64,000 bases of DNA from Osmia lignaria lignaria (GCF_051020975.1 NC_135046.1:4588001-4652000); one strand, 5' to 3'; numbered from the stretch's first letter, positions 36,199-50,768 are shown. Numbers and translations are program-made. Notes: a model not told the origin generated them from the letters alone.

Positions 36199-36720
36199 AG
36201 ACACGCTTCGCTGTCTCTTCTCTCTCGTCGACCATCACCAGTTCTCTCCTCTCTTCCTCTATCCTTCTCGTTCCTTCGTCTTCGTCATTCTCTTGCTCTC
36301 TCACTGACTCACTTACTCGTTGGAAACAAAAGGAACAACCAGTGTGCCCAGAAGAGTGGAAAGAAGAGAAAGAGAGGAGAAGAAGAAGAAGAGGAAGAAG
36401 AAGTGGATGGAAGGAGTTGTAATAAAAAGAAGGAGAGAAAGGTTTATTCTCCTTCCTCTGTATTTTTCTCTCTGTTTCTCTCACCCCAATAATGGACGAG
36501 AGACGGAGCCTCGAGTATAGTAGGCATAGGGGGTGGAAAAGAGAAGGAGAGGAAAAAGAAGAAGGAAAGAGAGGCGCAACAAAAGTAGCCGTGACGCGGT
36601 GGAAAAGGAAGAAATCGAACGAAACAACCGTGGAGGAAAAAGACGAAAAAAAGGACCCTTCCTGGCAAACGCAGAAGGGAGCGAAGAGGGCTGGAAGAAG
36701 AGACCGGCCAAACGAAGAGG
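36199..36720. repeat. polypyrimidine then polypurine tract
   Basis: 36206-36310 is almost all C and T. 36350-36415 and 36527-36570 are almost all A and G, including GAA/GAG repeats. Strand composition flips within 50 bases, so the two halves could pair as an imperfect long hairpin. Confidence 0.8.
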
Positions 36721-37942
36721 GGACTTCAGGGATGTAAGGTGGAAACTTTCGTGCCTCATACGCTTTCTATGGCCAATATTAGAAGGGGAATGTTATCGAA
36801 ACTGTATAAGGGTGAATGGATCGTAACAGGGTATGTTTGAAGACTCTGGATTGTTGAAAAACTTCCAAATCTCGTGACGAAAGTTTAGAAAATTCTAGTA
36901 TCGATAATGGAAAATATATGTGCAAAAATGATTGCATGCAATTCGAAATCATGTATCAGAATATGTTTCCTAGCAACCTCACTGTTAATCCACCCATCAT
37001 AAATAAAAAATATTTAAAAAGTGATTACGAAACAGCATTCATGGTTAATTCACATGTATCGTTTCCTGTCACCAATCGAGCGTGTTGTTAACCGCAATAC
37101 CCGAGTCTTCCTAGTAACTCGATCGATCAGCTGCCGCCTGATGCTCTTCAAGGCTGACCTTTCTCTCGGGGAAAATTCAGTTACTCCGACCAATTAACCC
37201 AGTCTTAAGTCCCTGGACGTTCCAGAGTACCGCTGCTGAGAATACAAGACCGTTGAAAAATTGAATTCACCGCTTGCCTCAGGCCAGAAGCAGCTATGTA
37301 GTAACTACACTAGCAAGTGATGAACAATCAGAGGTAACCCTATTGCTACCGTACCATTCCATCAGAATTTGGACAAATTTTAATAATAAATAACGCGACG
37401 AGGTAATATTCGCTAGGCTGTATAAGAAAAACGAATGCACTTGTAATCGAAAGGGATTCGAAAGCCATGAGTCGATGAACCGAAACAATTGTAAACGTCT
37501 CTTAAGTGACCGTTCGGTCGCTACGTCCCTGGACCGTGGCAGAAGAGATCTTCGAAGGTGGTGGAAGTGGAAAGAAGAGAGAGGAAGAACAAAGAAAGAA
37601 AAAAAAAAAGAAGAAAAAGGGCAGAACTGGCAAAAGGGACAAAACCACGGGCACTCCTCCTGCTCTCTCTTGTCCTCCTCCTGGTTCCCCATCTCTCCGA
37701 GCTTGGTGTAGAGTGTAGAGTGTAGTAACGTAGAGTACACGGCGAGCAACGCAAGACATAGTACCCATGGCCTGCGCATTCGACTTTTCAGCGTTGCTTG
37801 GCGCACGTGTGTCGAGAAGCATAATGTGCACCGGTTCTGCTTGTGTGCTGTAACGTTGCGTGTACCTGAGCCATGGTACCGCTTTCGCATCATCCTGTAT
37901 GGCTCAGGTACGAACACAGCCTGATAATCGCCGGATGTCAAG

Positions 37943-37964
37943 GTCCTCCTCCTCCTCCTCCTCC
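37943..37964 (+). repeat. (TCC)n microsatellite
   Basis: Seven CCT units read directly; no coding context. Confidence 0.85.
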
Positions 37965-40900
37965 TTCAACGGTAGCCGAAACTTCTTCGTCCTGCTTTGG
38001 ACCTCTGCAATCGCGTACATCCTTGCCAATGGGCGACCGATGTTTCGAATTTTTATCGAATCTTCTTCTTAATCGAGGTTACTTTGTATTCCAGATTTCG
38101 AATTTTAAATTTCATCGTCGTAATATACATTGATTTTTGTCGAGATAAAGAATTACTTTTTTCCAATTTCAAGCCAATATATGATAACTATTTGAAAGCA
38201 AAGTCGTCGAGTCTTCTTCGATAGCGGTTATGTTAATAAAGTGAAAAGTTAATCTGATCCTTGCAATTTGTGCGCCCTTAACGAAGGCTTATTCTTTGGG
38301 TGTTGAAAAGAGAAAGGTAAGGAGAAGGTAACCCACAGGTGGTTGCAATTTCGATGAACGAGGCCCATAGATGGAGAAAGATTCAACGATTTTAATCTGT
38401 TTTGATGTGTATACCTCTTGTAAGCCTCTCGTCCTACCGATGCTCCTTCCTTTCTTTCCTTTTCTCTTTTTTCCCTCTTCTTCTTTCTTCATATTTTACC
38501 TTTTGCTCTTGTATTCCTTCCGAATGCTATTACGCGCAACGGCTACCGCGGGCCAACACACAACTACCGATCGGCTCCACCCAGAAGACGACCAACGGGT
38601 GGAACTTACAATTAGGCAATTTAAATCGACCCGTTTCGATCGACCAGTTGGCGCTGATATCCGACATGCTTCGTATTAATTTCTTGGCCAATGTAAAAAA
38701 CGGGCTCGGCTCACGAAATTGATTTCATTTCGTACCCTCTTCTCGGCTATTTTCTCTTCCATTATAATTCTTATCGTGGAAATTTCAAAACTTTGGATAT
38801 TTCACGATCCTCCTTCGAATTTTAGTGCGATCCTTATCGAACGGTCGTGCTTGGCTGAATTTACTTTATCGACGTGGAAATTTGTAAATTATAAATTACA
38901 GAACTGGGGCCAGTCGGTCGTTTCCATGTATCGAGGTCCAAAAAGGGTCTCCACGCGAGTCGTAAAAGCATTGGGGACACGTTAATAGCGCAGCCGTGTA
39001 CGAGGGGTTCCTTGGTGTCTCGCGTATTCTGATTTACACGTCGTAAAAGCTACAAAAGCAAGACGCGACTTGTTTATGCGAGTACATACGCTGCCATTCG
39101 CGGCCACATTTGGTCGCGAGACTGACTGTGTGCTTACACTGTACACTCTCGTATATCTCGTCGATGTTGTTCAGCCTATTTACGTTTTCGTTTGACTGGC
39201 ATGAGAGAGGGAGTGGTGATATCATTGGTTCATGCACTTCCAGAGATCTCATTGAAATTGAAAAAACTTAATTGAAAAGCTTCTGTACCGTTGTATCTTT
39301 CATCTTCCTTTACGTTTACTGTTCGTAAAGTATCTTTACCTTTTATAAGTGGCTTTAATTAACACTTTATTACCACGCTAGAGTCATTACAAACCTGATC
39401 AGATAACACTTCTATTTTCCTTTAAATCTTATCTTCCATTTCCACGATATCGTATTATTTCTATCGATAGTAATTCCAAGTACTAAACACCAGTATTTCT
39501 GATTAGGTGAGTAGGATAATTAGAGTATAATATGGGTGAAGGATTTATATGGAATCCATAACATTTATTTCTAATATGATTTATAAATAAAAGCTGAGAC
39601 AACAATGCGGCGCGTTCAAAGTCAGTTTGTGCCTATTTCTGTAAAGATTCGAACGGTTTTATCACGGACCACTAATCTTGTCGACAGCTGACAGACAGTT
39701 AAGATTCATTAATGCTGTTGGCAGCGATTCAACAGTCGTGAAAAAAAATAAATTTCTTGGGCGACACAACGCTCCAAAACCGAACAGATGTCGAGGTGTT
39801 TTAGATTTAATCCATGGCTTCAAAGAATCGCGCGAAACGTAAATCCTGATCGACTAGTCCGCTAATTCTATCGCGAAAGATATAAATAGAAGCACACGCG
39901 AAATAGATATCAAGTTGTAAAAGAAATGAAATTTTATAGCGTAAAGGTAGAAAGATCGAAGGTGCGCAAAGAGCAGGACAAGTGTGAAACACAAATGGAA
40001 CCTTGAAACTTGAACTGAGAGACGAAATGGACGAGAGAGAAGAGCGACGATACAAAAATATGTCGTTATAGAATGTCAAGTCCAAGAAGCACGAGAATTC
40101 CCCTTAATATTTCAACGACGTTTTCTCCTTGTTCTTACTTCGTTCCGCGACAATTCTCTTCAAACCTGCTCGTTTTTCACCGTCGTACCTGACCGTTCGC
40201 CGCCACTTTTTCTCGTCTTTATCAAGACGCGATTTCGAGCAGAAATACGCGACGAATTTAAGGCTTTTAATGGAGCAAGAAAAATTGATTCGATCCACAC
40301 GCCATCGGTGGCAATTCATTTCACCCCGTGCTACCGCTATTTGCCACCTTACGTTTGAATAAAAAGCAATCTTGTTTGATTAACCTTCGGATGTCAAAGT
40401 CGAATCTTCCTCGGATATTATTTCTCAAATATACCAAGTTGCAAAAAGATTCACGCGGACTGATTTGAAATATCTCCTTTCCGCTCTAACAGCCCGTGCA
40501 TGTAAATGACGACAAATCGAGGGGAATCGCGCGAACCATGTAACTGCGGGATTGTCTGCGGGGATAAGAAATAACAAGGTATCGAGTGTGGTTTAGCTAG
40601 GAGCGTTGTATTGATTACGATTAAATGAAAAACGTAAGAGGATTCCCCTTAGCAACAACAGTGTCGACGATGGTAAACCTAGAAGTGCGCTGCTTAGAGT
40701 ACGGAGGGTGTCAAGTGACACCAGACGAGACGATAACAATCTCCAAGTAGATGATACAGCAGCACTAAAGTGATTCGTTATTTTCGCGTAACATTAACCC
40801 CTTGTTTAACGATCGAGAACAACAGACTTAAATTGTCCATCTTGGATAACGACGAGTCTGTCGTTAGACAATCCTTATAGTTCTATTAATTTCTCTGTAT

Positions 40901-42397
40901 TTCTTGCAATTTCGTGCCTAATGTCTCAGTATTTTCTCAGATTCAATCTGATACACCGAAAAAAGCCCTCCATCCCGGGTAATGGTCAGTGTCATTAAAC
41001 AACTGCGGTTTCGTCTCGCTATTCTCCGAAAGGAAACGGCACGAACCGACTGACGCGACTGGTTGTGCAGGAAGATCTACGATTAAACGCTTTGCGCGAA
41101 GAGGAAGTGCATGTTTTTGCGGCGATCAAGCGCGACAACGGGTAAAAGACAGACCAGTTGTACATTTTACATGACGAACGAGAACCGGAGAGTAAATATT
41201 GTTCCAGGAAAGTCTGGCCACTATTCTTTGTCGAGAAACCAGTTATTATTACTATCATTGTTATTATTACCGCGATGTTGTTGCTACAGTAAATGGTCGA
41301 AGCACAAAGGGGAAAAAGAAGAGTTGAAGTAAAATTGAGAAAATAAATCGCAAAAGGTATACTTAAGGTGTACTTAATAATTTTTAAATTCAAATTCGAG
41401 CGTCAGTAAACATTTAAGTGCAAGCGCCACGACCATCGATCAATGGACCCTTACAAGTGAAATTGTCCGGTGTCCATCCACAGATTTGACATCCAGTGTT
41501 GTTTCAGCTTATATGATAAATGTCTCTGCTATTAAAATGGCCTTGCTCGAAGGAGAAGCGTCTTGTGAAACACGAAGGGGCGAAGGAGATCTTCGGATCG
41601 TGACTAAAAATGGCGATGCAGGTCGAGCCTTTAGCCGAGGGCAAATCGAGATCGAAATGCACAGGATGATCAGCTGCGCTCGTTTTCACGGTCATCGAGA
41701 TAAATCTTATGAAAGAACAGCACATATATATGGTATAAAGTACTCGGTGTGTCGTTAGAAATATTGCTACCAGTTTTCCACTGATTAGGTACTTCTTCAT
41801 TACTTGCGACTTCATTATAATTTTTCATAGCCCGATAATTATCTGTGTTTCTTCTTCTTCTTCTTTTTAATTGAAAAATCAGTTAGTAGAGTAAATGCGA
41901 AATAGATACATTAAACGTATTACAGGATGCAAGAAATAAACGAGGAAAAAAGAAGAAGAGAATACATCACGAAGAACCGTTTACTTTCTCGTTAATTCAA
42001 CTACTCGTTAATCACAACGGGTTTTTTTCAACAACCTACGCGATCACGGTGATTGTTTGGTGGCAAGGATGAGAATGGAGAACGGAGAGGATACAGCTCG
42101 AGGCTGATGTACGCGCGTTTAATGCACATCGCATCTACATACGCCACAGGTGCACCGAGCTACGAAGCGTTATTAACTTCACGGTGAAAAGCATTTCTCA
42201 GTTTACGTTGAAACAACAAGAGCAGAAATAAGCTTCCTATATGGAATATTTTAAAAAAGGAGTAGCGTTACAGATTACTTCTAAGTAGGGTAAAATGACG
42301 TTGATATTTTTCTCGATACGCGTGTTATTACTAGGCCGCCATCCGCTTCGTGACTGTCATACTGGAGCGAAGCAATTGATTTGCAGTAAAAGTAACT

Positions 42398-43034
42398 TTA
42401 ATACTAGGTTTACGGACATTTTTGTATACCTATCTTTACGAACACCCGTCAAATTAACGGGTAAAGGAAACCGCGTATTTTCTTTAAAAAAAAAACGATT
42501 AATTGAATTTAAAAACAATTACGAACTTCTAAACTTAATATAAGTTAATTAAATTTGATAGGATTGCATACATAATCGTAACGCTTTGCGTTTACGCTTT
42601 AGGCACGTACGATTGATAGAAAGCACACATGATAAATCTCTTGCTCTGGCGAACCGCGGCGCGTTAATATTGGGTTCGAAGCCATCGAAGGATATCTTCG
42701 TTGAATTATGATTTTTATTTAGTATCTATCTTCCAACTACTTTTATATTTGTCACCAGAAAAATAATTTCATGAAAAAGATCGGCTTATTACGATTAAAT
42801 ATGAAACTAGCTTACCCGTCATTTTGACGGGTATCCGTAGAGATAGATATACATCATACAGAATTCTAAAATTACAGGGCTGGGGGGAAACCAATTTTGG
42901 TATATGTATATTCGTCTCATTACACCAATAATTGTCAGCATAAATTGGAAAAAATTAATAGTAATGGTTTTTGTAATTTTGCTCGTGAAGTTCGAAATCC
43001 GTCAAAATGACGGGTCCCGTAAACCTAGTGTTAA
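42398..43034. mobile_element. piggyBac-like non-autonomous element (MITE)
   Basis: A 629-base element (42402-43030) flanked by the direct repeat TTAA at 42398-42401 and 43031-43034, the target duplication typical of piggyBac elements. The ends are inverted: TACTAGGTTTACGG at 42402-42415 against CCGTAAACCTAGTG at 43017-43030, with one mismatch at the outermost base. Subterminal CCCGTCA...TGACGGG-type inverted motifs occur at 42446-42463 and 42814-42832 and beside the right end. No transposase frame is present, so it must have been moved by an enzyme encoded elsewhere. Confidence 0.85.
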
Positions 43035-46000
43035 CAGAGTTGGGACACAATATGGCAACTAAAAGTAGTGTTTAATTGTTGATAATGTGGCGGAACATGA
43101 ATTCATAGCGTAATTCCGATTTCTCTCATAGATTTAACATGGGTATCGGTATCTCTGACCATTCCTCAGGCACACCATCGATCTCTGATTTTATTCTATA
43201 TAAACATTCACAATTACCGCTGTGGTCGGCTTGCAAAAAATGGTCAAAATTGATAATCTAGTTTTTCAGTTAAAAAGTCACAAAAAATCCCTATCAGTCG
43301 TTTAATAGCGGAGCTTCGCTCCAATCTAACTTCAATCAATATTTTCCTATACGTAAAATACGACTTTGTATAGTGGACGAAGCAACAAAGAAGAGCGTTT
43401 CGCTGATGAACTTCCGGAGGTGAGAAATTTCTCTCCGAGGTTCACATGAAATCAGAGATACGGAAAGGAAAGGAGTAGGAGAGCCGAGAGCGGTACCGAG
43501 GCCTCGGGTAAGAAACCGTAATTGCCAGGCAGAGTGACTTTTGTAGCAGAAATTGCTCTCGTCCGCGATGTGGAAAGCTAGCTACGTAGAGGGAGCACAG
43601 CAATTCGCGGAGATGCTTCGAGGGAAAGAAGAACCCGGCATCATTGCGCACAAGGGCCTGGAACTCGAACAAGAAAGTTATGGAACTGACATTCGAATTG
43701 GCGATATTCACTACGATCATCGTTCCTTCTGCATCTCTTTTGAACTTAAATGCACATCAATGCGAATATGTTATGAAGAAGAAGTATTGTATTAAAACAC
43801 TCGACGTTTTAAAGCGCTTTTAAATTTTTTTCGAAGAGAAGTCGGTCAGTTCGTGAAGACCATTTCCCATTATTAGGATCAGTTTCTTCAGATAATCGCT
43901 TTATAATGAGGAAACGTTACTTTGTAGCACTGCGGGGGTATTCAAGAATACCAGTGTACGATGCAGGTCATTTTTCGGTCATCGACCTGAAACGGCAGGG
44001 TTGTAGGGAACAAAATTCTCTGGTGCGGGTCAGAATTGAGTACCACAAAGTGGCTATACTTTAAACGAAGCTGGACAAGTTTTGTCGATCTCTTGCCTCG
44101 AGTTTGAGATAGTCAAGAGAGTTTAAGAGAGTCGTAAAAGGGTAAAAGTGTAAAAAGTTCTAACATACACATAAATTTTAAAGAGCACGGTTCTAGAACG
44201 CAAAGAACTTCCCTTGTTTTATGTTTAACCAGAGAATCTTCGGATCGAGTATATCTTGCAACATTGTCAGTAGCTATTCGATCATCATCTACTTCTTCAT
44301 TTGTACAATTAATCGCTGAGAAACTTACGATCACTAGTTAACCTTCCAGTATAGGGGTCGAATGAGAGGGTTCTTGTAAAGGGCCGAATGTTAAAGATTT
44401 TTAAGCTCTGTCTTTATGTATTTATTTTCAATTTGATAATGTTTATACAAGGTCCAGTTAATACTGATTCATAAGAGATCAAAAGATTCCAAAAACGGGG
44501 CAACAAAGTGGTAAAAAAAATGAATATTTTAAAGGAGAACCAAGTCGGATGGGTGGAAATATGCTACGGTGGAAATTCTTATACCTAAGAATTTCCGTAT
44601 TGCTACCCGTCCAATCCGGTTTTGAGCGTGGAAGATGTTGCTCTGGAGACAGGGGAGAAAACGATTTCGATGCCATTGACGAAAACGAATAGGGACGGGT
44701 TATGTGGAGTCCAACATAGTAGAAGGGACGGTTTACTTTTTATTTTTTGAAGCTGACCTGGGTCGTCCACAATGTGACTCTATGGTCACTTCTGGAACCT
44801 AGAATTTAGACCTTCCATTTCATAGTATAACCTTCAGAGAAATCATATACCGTGAGTTACAAATTACATATACGTGGCTGAGAATTGGTCACAGCCGGCA
44901 ATGTCGGTCTTCATTTCGAATCAATTTTTCAGAGAATAAAGGAACGAAGGGCTGAAAAATTACCAGGAATCGAACGAGGAAACTTGGTTCGAGATTGCTT
45001 CTTGGAATGCAATCTACAACCCTCGAGTAACTTTTGAGAGAAACTACAATTGCTCGAACACGTTGCAACGAGCCCAAGATGCTCGTTTTCTGCATTAATA
45101 AAACTCGAAGTAAACGCTTCGCAGAAGGTAGAACCTCTTCTCAACGTTATTTTACGCTTCCTGCGTTCTGACCCGACAATCTTCCCTTTTTTCCGCCTTC
45201 TTACGACCAATTTCGCGTTGGTACCGCTAAAACGCGAATTTCAATTCTCCGCTGCAATGTACCGTGCTCGGGTTTCCACGGTGTTGGCTAACCCTTTCGC
45301 TATAAAGGCCATCAAATTTCACCTCCGTAATATTATAAAATTCTGTTCTATACCATTCAAGCAGATATTATTTACTACGCGTTAACGGAATAAATAAAAA
45401 TATTGAAAAATACGATAACCAAGAAGAGAACGGTTGATCGTGAAAAACACGTAATAAAACAATATGCATAGATAAGAGGCGCATCTTGCGCGGCATCGTT
45501 TATAGACCTTTTCCCCTTTGACAAGACCGATAATGGATGCGAGTAGCATAGAGGTCGACGTCCCTTTCGTAAACAGATCGCTTACGCTCAAGGACGTTGG
45601 TATAGTACGCACTGCACTACGTTGCATACGATTATCCTTTGCAGTGAACCGTGCCAATATTCCGACAGGCAGGCTGCTTTGCAAATTAGCGTCAATTGAT
45701 TTTAGAGTAGCTTTAATAAAACGACGATCATCATCGCGCGACGAACTACATATTCATAATGACCCATCAAAATTTTATTTCATCAGCCACGCGTTCGATT
45801 CGTAGGGTGATCATCAGACCGTTACATCTTCTTCTATTTCATTTATTTAACAAGATTAAATTCTATAAATTTTATAAATCAACTGTAAGTAAGTCTCGTG
45901 GATACGTCACGGTGGAAAACTATTTCACCAAGCATCGTTGCCTTAGGGTATTAAATGTAACAACGAAATAATTCTCGGCTTTACACGCCGTGTGGACGAC

Positions 46001-47053
46001 AAACGAAGATCTCTGCCGCAGAAAATGCTAATTACCATTATTACAGCCATTATCCAACGATCGTTAGAAGGGTGAAACTCAACCCCTCGATGATTGTCGG
46101 CATGTGCATACGTGAAAGATAAGTTTAACCGGCACGTACCAATTATGTTAGCGTGCGAGAAACTCGAATGATTAATGTTCACTGCCGAAGCAAGTTTAAC
46201 GAGGTTTTCAAAATTTTTAGTTTATTATCCTCTGCGATTTTTTGACGCATTCCGTTGGACGCGTATGGTGCGTCGTTCGTCGAATAGAATAAAAGAACCC
46301 TATGCGTCCTTCGGTTTCGAATGTATTAACTTTTCGTAGTAATTTTGGGTCGACGACTGCTCAAGTTATTAGGTTTCGCGACAAAATTTTGTAAGAAACT
46401 ACATAAATACAAGTCTGCTTTACAACCTGATGACTTTCAATTACTATTTATAAACACTCCTTATGTGTTTATAGAAGTTCTATACCAATAGTCTCAGTGG
46501 ATATTTCTAGTTGATAAAGTTAACGAGCGAAAAAGTGACTTTTGTCAACTGAGCAATCAAAGAAATAAGAAGATTGGTTACAAGATTCCTCCATTACGAA
46601 ACGCTTCTTGTAACTCAAAGCTAGCCTTACTTTTCCCTTCCTGTCCCAGATTAACCATCGCGTTAAACGAGAAACGGTATAAACAGGAGGTAAGGAAGCA
46701 ATTGGTGATTTTTCGTCTTCGTTACCCGATATCACCTTTCCCTGCAGTGGCAAGTGGAGCACGTACACACTGATTCTATGGTGCTGCCCTCTACGGTTTC
46801 CTTTCATTGCCCTCTTATCTCTCCGGCCGATGGTGAATCACCACAGCCCAACAGAAGAGAGAGACAGAAGGGGAGAGGTAGAGAGGTCCATGGTGATGCT
46901 TAGCAAGCGTGTGTGTGGTGGTCATGAAATAACCAAGAAAAGGTAAGTACGTACACACTTGCAACCACGAAGAGGGAGAAGGAAGAGAAGAGGGGAGAAA
47001 AATCATGGAGAGAGAAGAGATGGAGAGTGGGAGAAGAACCATGGACATGGTGT

Positions 47054-47071
47054 TGACCGGGCTTTGAACCC
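47054..47071 (-). repeat. 18-base block resembling a tRNA T-arm, copy 1
   Basis: Read on the minus strand it is GGGTTCAAAGCCCGGTCA, which resembles a pol III B box and T-loop. The same 18 bases recur at 47659-47676. No full cloverleaf or A box was found. Confidence 0.35.
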
Positions 47072-47658
47072 TGATCCCACTGGAGTACTACGACGTACTA
47101 CGGGGTCCGTTTGGGATTGGTGGGTTCACTCTTCTTGGTTTACCACACCATCAACCCTCTTTCTTTTTTCCACCCTCCGTTTCAAACTCTAGCAACATTT
47201 CTTTTTCTTGATCCACCATGACGCTTCGGTATCCCTAGAGAAGAACCAAAAGATGGCGGCCAGTTCGATAATGTATCTTTCATGGATGATTGCAAATGTT
47301 TACAAACAATTCAACTTCTGAACGTGAAAGTAAACGTTACACGAGGATCGTTTCATTGAAGTTACGGCAATTAACCTGGATTCCTTCTTCGGCGAGTACT
47401 CGAACATCGAGAAACGACTATAAAGAATAAAAAATTCGCTCGGTCAGTTTGGAAGAAATGAAACAGAGGCACCAAAGCACCAACAACGGGCGCGCATTTT
47501 ATAAAGAGAGCTCCTCGTCTTGAGCATCCTCGAAGGCTTCGAACCTCAACCAACTACCGCTTTGTCCTTACTCGAAGAGGTTGACGGTAGGGGATGGGAT
47601 GATCCTCGACGATGGTGGGGAAAGAAAGATGAGCAGGGAAGGTGGAGGACCGTTGCAC

Positions 47659-47676
47659 TGACCGGGCTTTGAACCC
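47659..47676 (-). repeat. 18-base block resembling a tRNA T-arm, copy 2
   Basis: Exact copy of 47054-47071 in the same orientation, 605 bases away. The flanks differ, so only this core is shared. Confidence 0.35.
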
Positions 47677-50600
47677 GCTATGTGGTAAACAACAGGTACG
47701 TTGCACCCGTAGCGCAATTTGTAAGAGACGAAACCCGATAAAGACTCTTCTTCAGGAAGTCGTCCGAAAATAATGCCAAAGAACACTTGGAGTAACAGCC
47801 TCCATCTTCCACTACTCTCCCCCTCCAACTAGGTTTCTTTCTTTCTCGGTGAATTGAAGGAACCTTGAGATTACTTTTGAAACCTGAAGGTGATAGTTAA
47901 TTTTAAGAAAGAAGGACCACAAGTTGTGGAAGAACTGAAGTTGGAGACTTTCGTCAGTCATTTACCCCTTCAGTGAACCCAACTGTTTTCTTTTGAGATT
48001 TTCAGATTATTTTGAAACTGAATAAGTTACGGATCGAGGCTCAAAATGTTTGTAAAAAAAATATAATGGAACGATGTCATCGTTTCCCGTTTTCATAGTG
48101 TAATTTAAATATTCTCTAACAAGGAAGTGGACTATCGGTTCTAATCGGAGGCAAACGGTATCAGGATGGCACAGCGCTGTCGACTTCCGGTTTACCAAGC
48201 GGTTGAAGTTTGATGATTGAATATTATCAATAAAGATTCAAATCCATGTTTATTAATAATTATGAAAATTTCGAAAGACATGCTCCTGAGGAATATAATT
48301 TCAATTTGTTACGTAAAAAAAGAACATTAATATCTACCTGCCTAAAATAGTATCTGGATAAAGTATTTCAACAGTCTAGTCAAATAGAAATCAACGTGAG
48401 TTTACGTAATTTTATGCAAATTTGAATCTGGGTTTGTTGTGAATCGATACTCTCTTCCTCCGGTCCTAGTTACCGACATTTTCAGTTCCTTTCTCGACCA
48501 CCAACTGTCGCTACCATCGCAAAATTCCAAAGAAATGTTTTTATATATTTAATTTTTTTGTTAATTTAAACTGCATATTAATTGTATTCATTTTGACATA
48601 TTTAAATTGATTGTTCCATATATATTCAAATCAATTTTAAAAGTAACTAAGTAGTTCCCAAAACATTTAACAATATCACACGTATTATGTACAAAAATAA
48701 AAAAAATGTAAGTTTTATTTCTGTTAAAGACAGAAATAAAATAGAAAGATATTTTAGTATTTGCAAGTTTGCCTGTTTTTCCGTATGACGATTCACACGG
48801 TAATGAGTCGATAACAAAATCGAGGTCACTTCCGGCTTTCATCCCAGAGACCTTCTTCAACATCAAGCCAAATGATATAAAAATATAAATGACTTAGTTG
48901 TTTCAACAAATGCTCACTTTGATTGTAAATATTCACGATATCGGTTTGAAAAAAGTATTATAAATTTCTATACGTCACATATTTTTGTAAATCTGTATTT
49001 TCTCTATAATTTATAGCAGAATAATTCATTTATTGTAAACAATATTAAAAATATCACTAGAAGTAAATGGCAGAGTTTGAAAAGTGTAAAAATAGTACCA
49101 TATGTTTATAATACTTTCATATCGTACCACTATATTATTCGTGATTTTTTTTTTAAATAAAACTGATATTGGAATTTGGAAAATTTTACGAATTGTATTG
49201 GTCGAGTCTACGAACAGGGAACTCTCATTCAAGAATGAACGTCGAAATGTAAGCGTATCGTCTAAAAATACTGTTGGTGGGCCGAGGTGCGCCTAGCAAC
49301 AGAGATTGCATAGAAGCATAACTATAGTGAACGTGCGTGTTTATACGCCGAGGCACAACAAGGACACGGGTTACGGGGAAAAGGAGCCTGACAGACAAAC
49401 GTATCGATTCGTATTAAAATCATTTCAAAAACTTTCACCAATAATCAAATTATACTCTACTAAAAATTTCATTGATGTTTAAAATTTAGTAATTCTCTTA
49501 CAAGGACTAAAAATTTAACTTGTACAGAATTAAACCTGACCCTACTGTGGTACACGTAACATTTTTCTAATTTTTTTATCGTTATTTTACTAAGTATTTA
49601 CAACTTCTAATAAAGCTTATGTTAAAAAACGAGTCAATTACAAGGAATATCTTACTGATTTGAATTAAAATAAAGAAAATCCGTCTACGATGAAATACAA
49701 AAGCGTATTGTACGCTGGCAAACAGAAAGATGTTTTATATGCACCTCTCGAAGACTGAGGCCGTGTGTATACTGATAAATATTCAAAAAAGCACAGATTG
49801 CAGAAAGACACGTGCACCACAGTTTGAAGTACAGTCTGCTTGAGAAGCCACGTGGTTACTTTAAATAAAAAATAACTGAGAATAGTAACTGAATAATTCT
49901 AGCTATTATTATAGTAGTATTGGACAATATTCGTTTAACATTTGTTACTTGAACACCTTCTATCCGTGACTGATTGACTGTAACCGCTCGAAGAAAGTGT
50001 CTGATTCACCAGAGAAATTCTTGCATAATTGCTTGACCTCAATTTATGTTCGTACAAAAATGTTCAATAATTTTTAAATTGAGTCGATGTTCCCCGCAAT
50101 TTTTTATGCACCATTTTGGTACCGTCAATTTTAATTGATAATAAATAATCATGAAATTGGTTAATGAAATATACGGTTTGGCGTGAATTAAAAGCACAAT
50201 TAAGAAAAGGTAAAACTGAACCTGCATGTACTTTGTATTCAAGATGCACAGACCTTGTACCAACATCCTTTGCTCGACGTCAATTTACTTGCAAATTTGA
50301 ATGCGGTAGACGGCGATTTTGCTTGCATTTCATATTCACAAGCATTCGTTCAATATTTATATTAATTCAGCGACGTTTATTAAATCTCATGAAATTTTGA
50401 AAATATTAAGGCAACGTTATTAAACAAAAAAGTAACTCGCGACTTTTTCTTGTAGTCGCAATATAAATTTAACTTCGTTTCGTTGAAATTGAAATTTAAA
50501 TCATTGTCAATATTTTCCTGTTTTCGCGGTTGAGGAAGGAAATACATACATACACACAGGTTGGTTTCAAAAAGAAGCAAAAGTAAAGTCAAAATGTCAC

Positions 50601-50744
50601 TTACCGAAACGGTAAATACACCCAGTGAACACCTGCCTTCTTCTGAAGTCGACCTCAAGTGGGGCCTTCTTCTGCGTATACAGCTTCCGTTGCACCTGCA
50701 CCTGTTTCAATTTTTCTCAACTGACTCCGCACACACCTCTCTCA

Positions 50745-50768
50745 TTCTCTCTCTCTCTCTCTCTCTCT
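50745..50768 (+). repeat. (CT)n microsatellite
   Basis: Dinucleotide run with minor interruptions near its start, read directly. Confidence 0.85.

Larger units (their letters stand above)
30700..42397. other. gene-poor interval, first part
   Basis: No recognisable coding exon on either strand. It includes a CpG-richer stretch at about 31960-32560 that could be a promoter or noncoding RNA start, a pyrimidine/purine mirror region at 36199-36720, an A-rich run at 37575-37620 and a (TCC)n repeat near 37943. The 215-residue minus-strand frame at 37294-37941 is low complexity and not protein-like. Confidence 0.5.

Noticed and set aside
37294..37941. 215-codon minus-strand frame
   Set aside because: Its length comes from a low-complexity CT/GA tract giving Phe/Ser runs; no conserved features.
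46889..46946. Short ATG frame ending at a strong GTAAGT donor
   Set aside because: Only 17 codons and no acceptor exon continuing it could be found.
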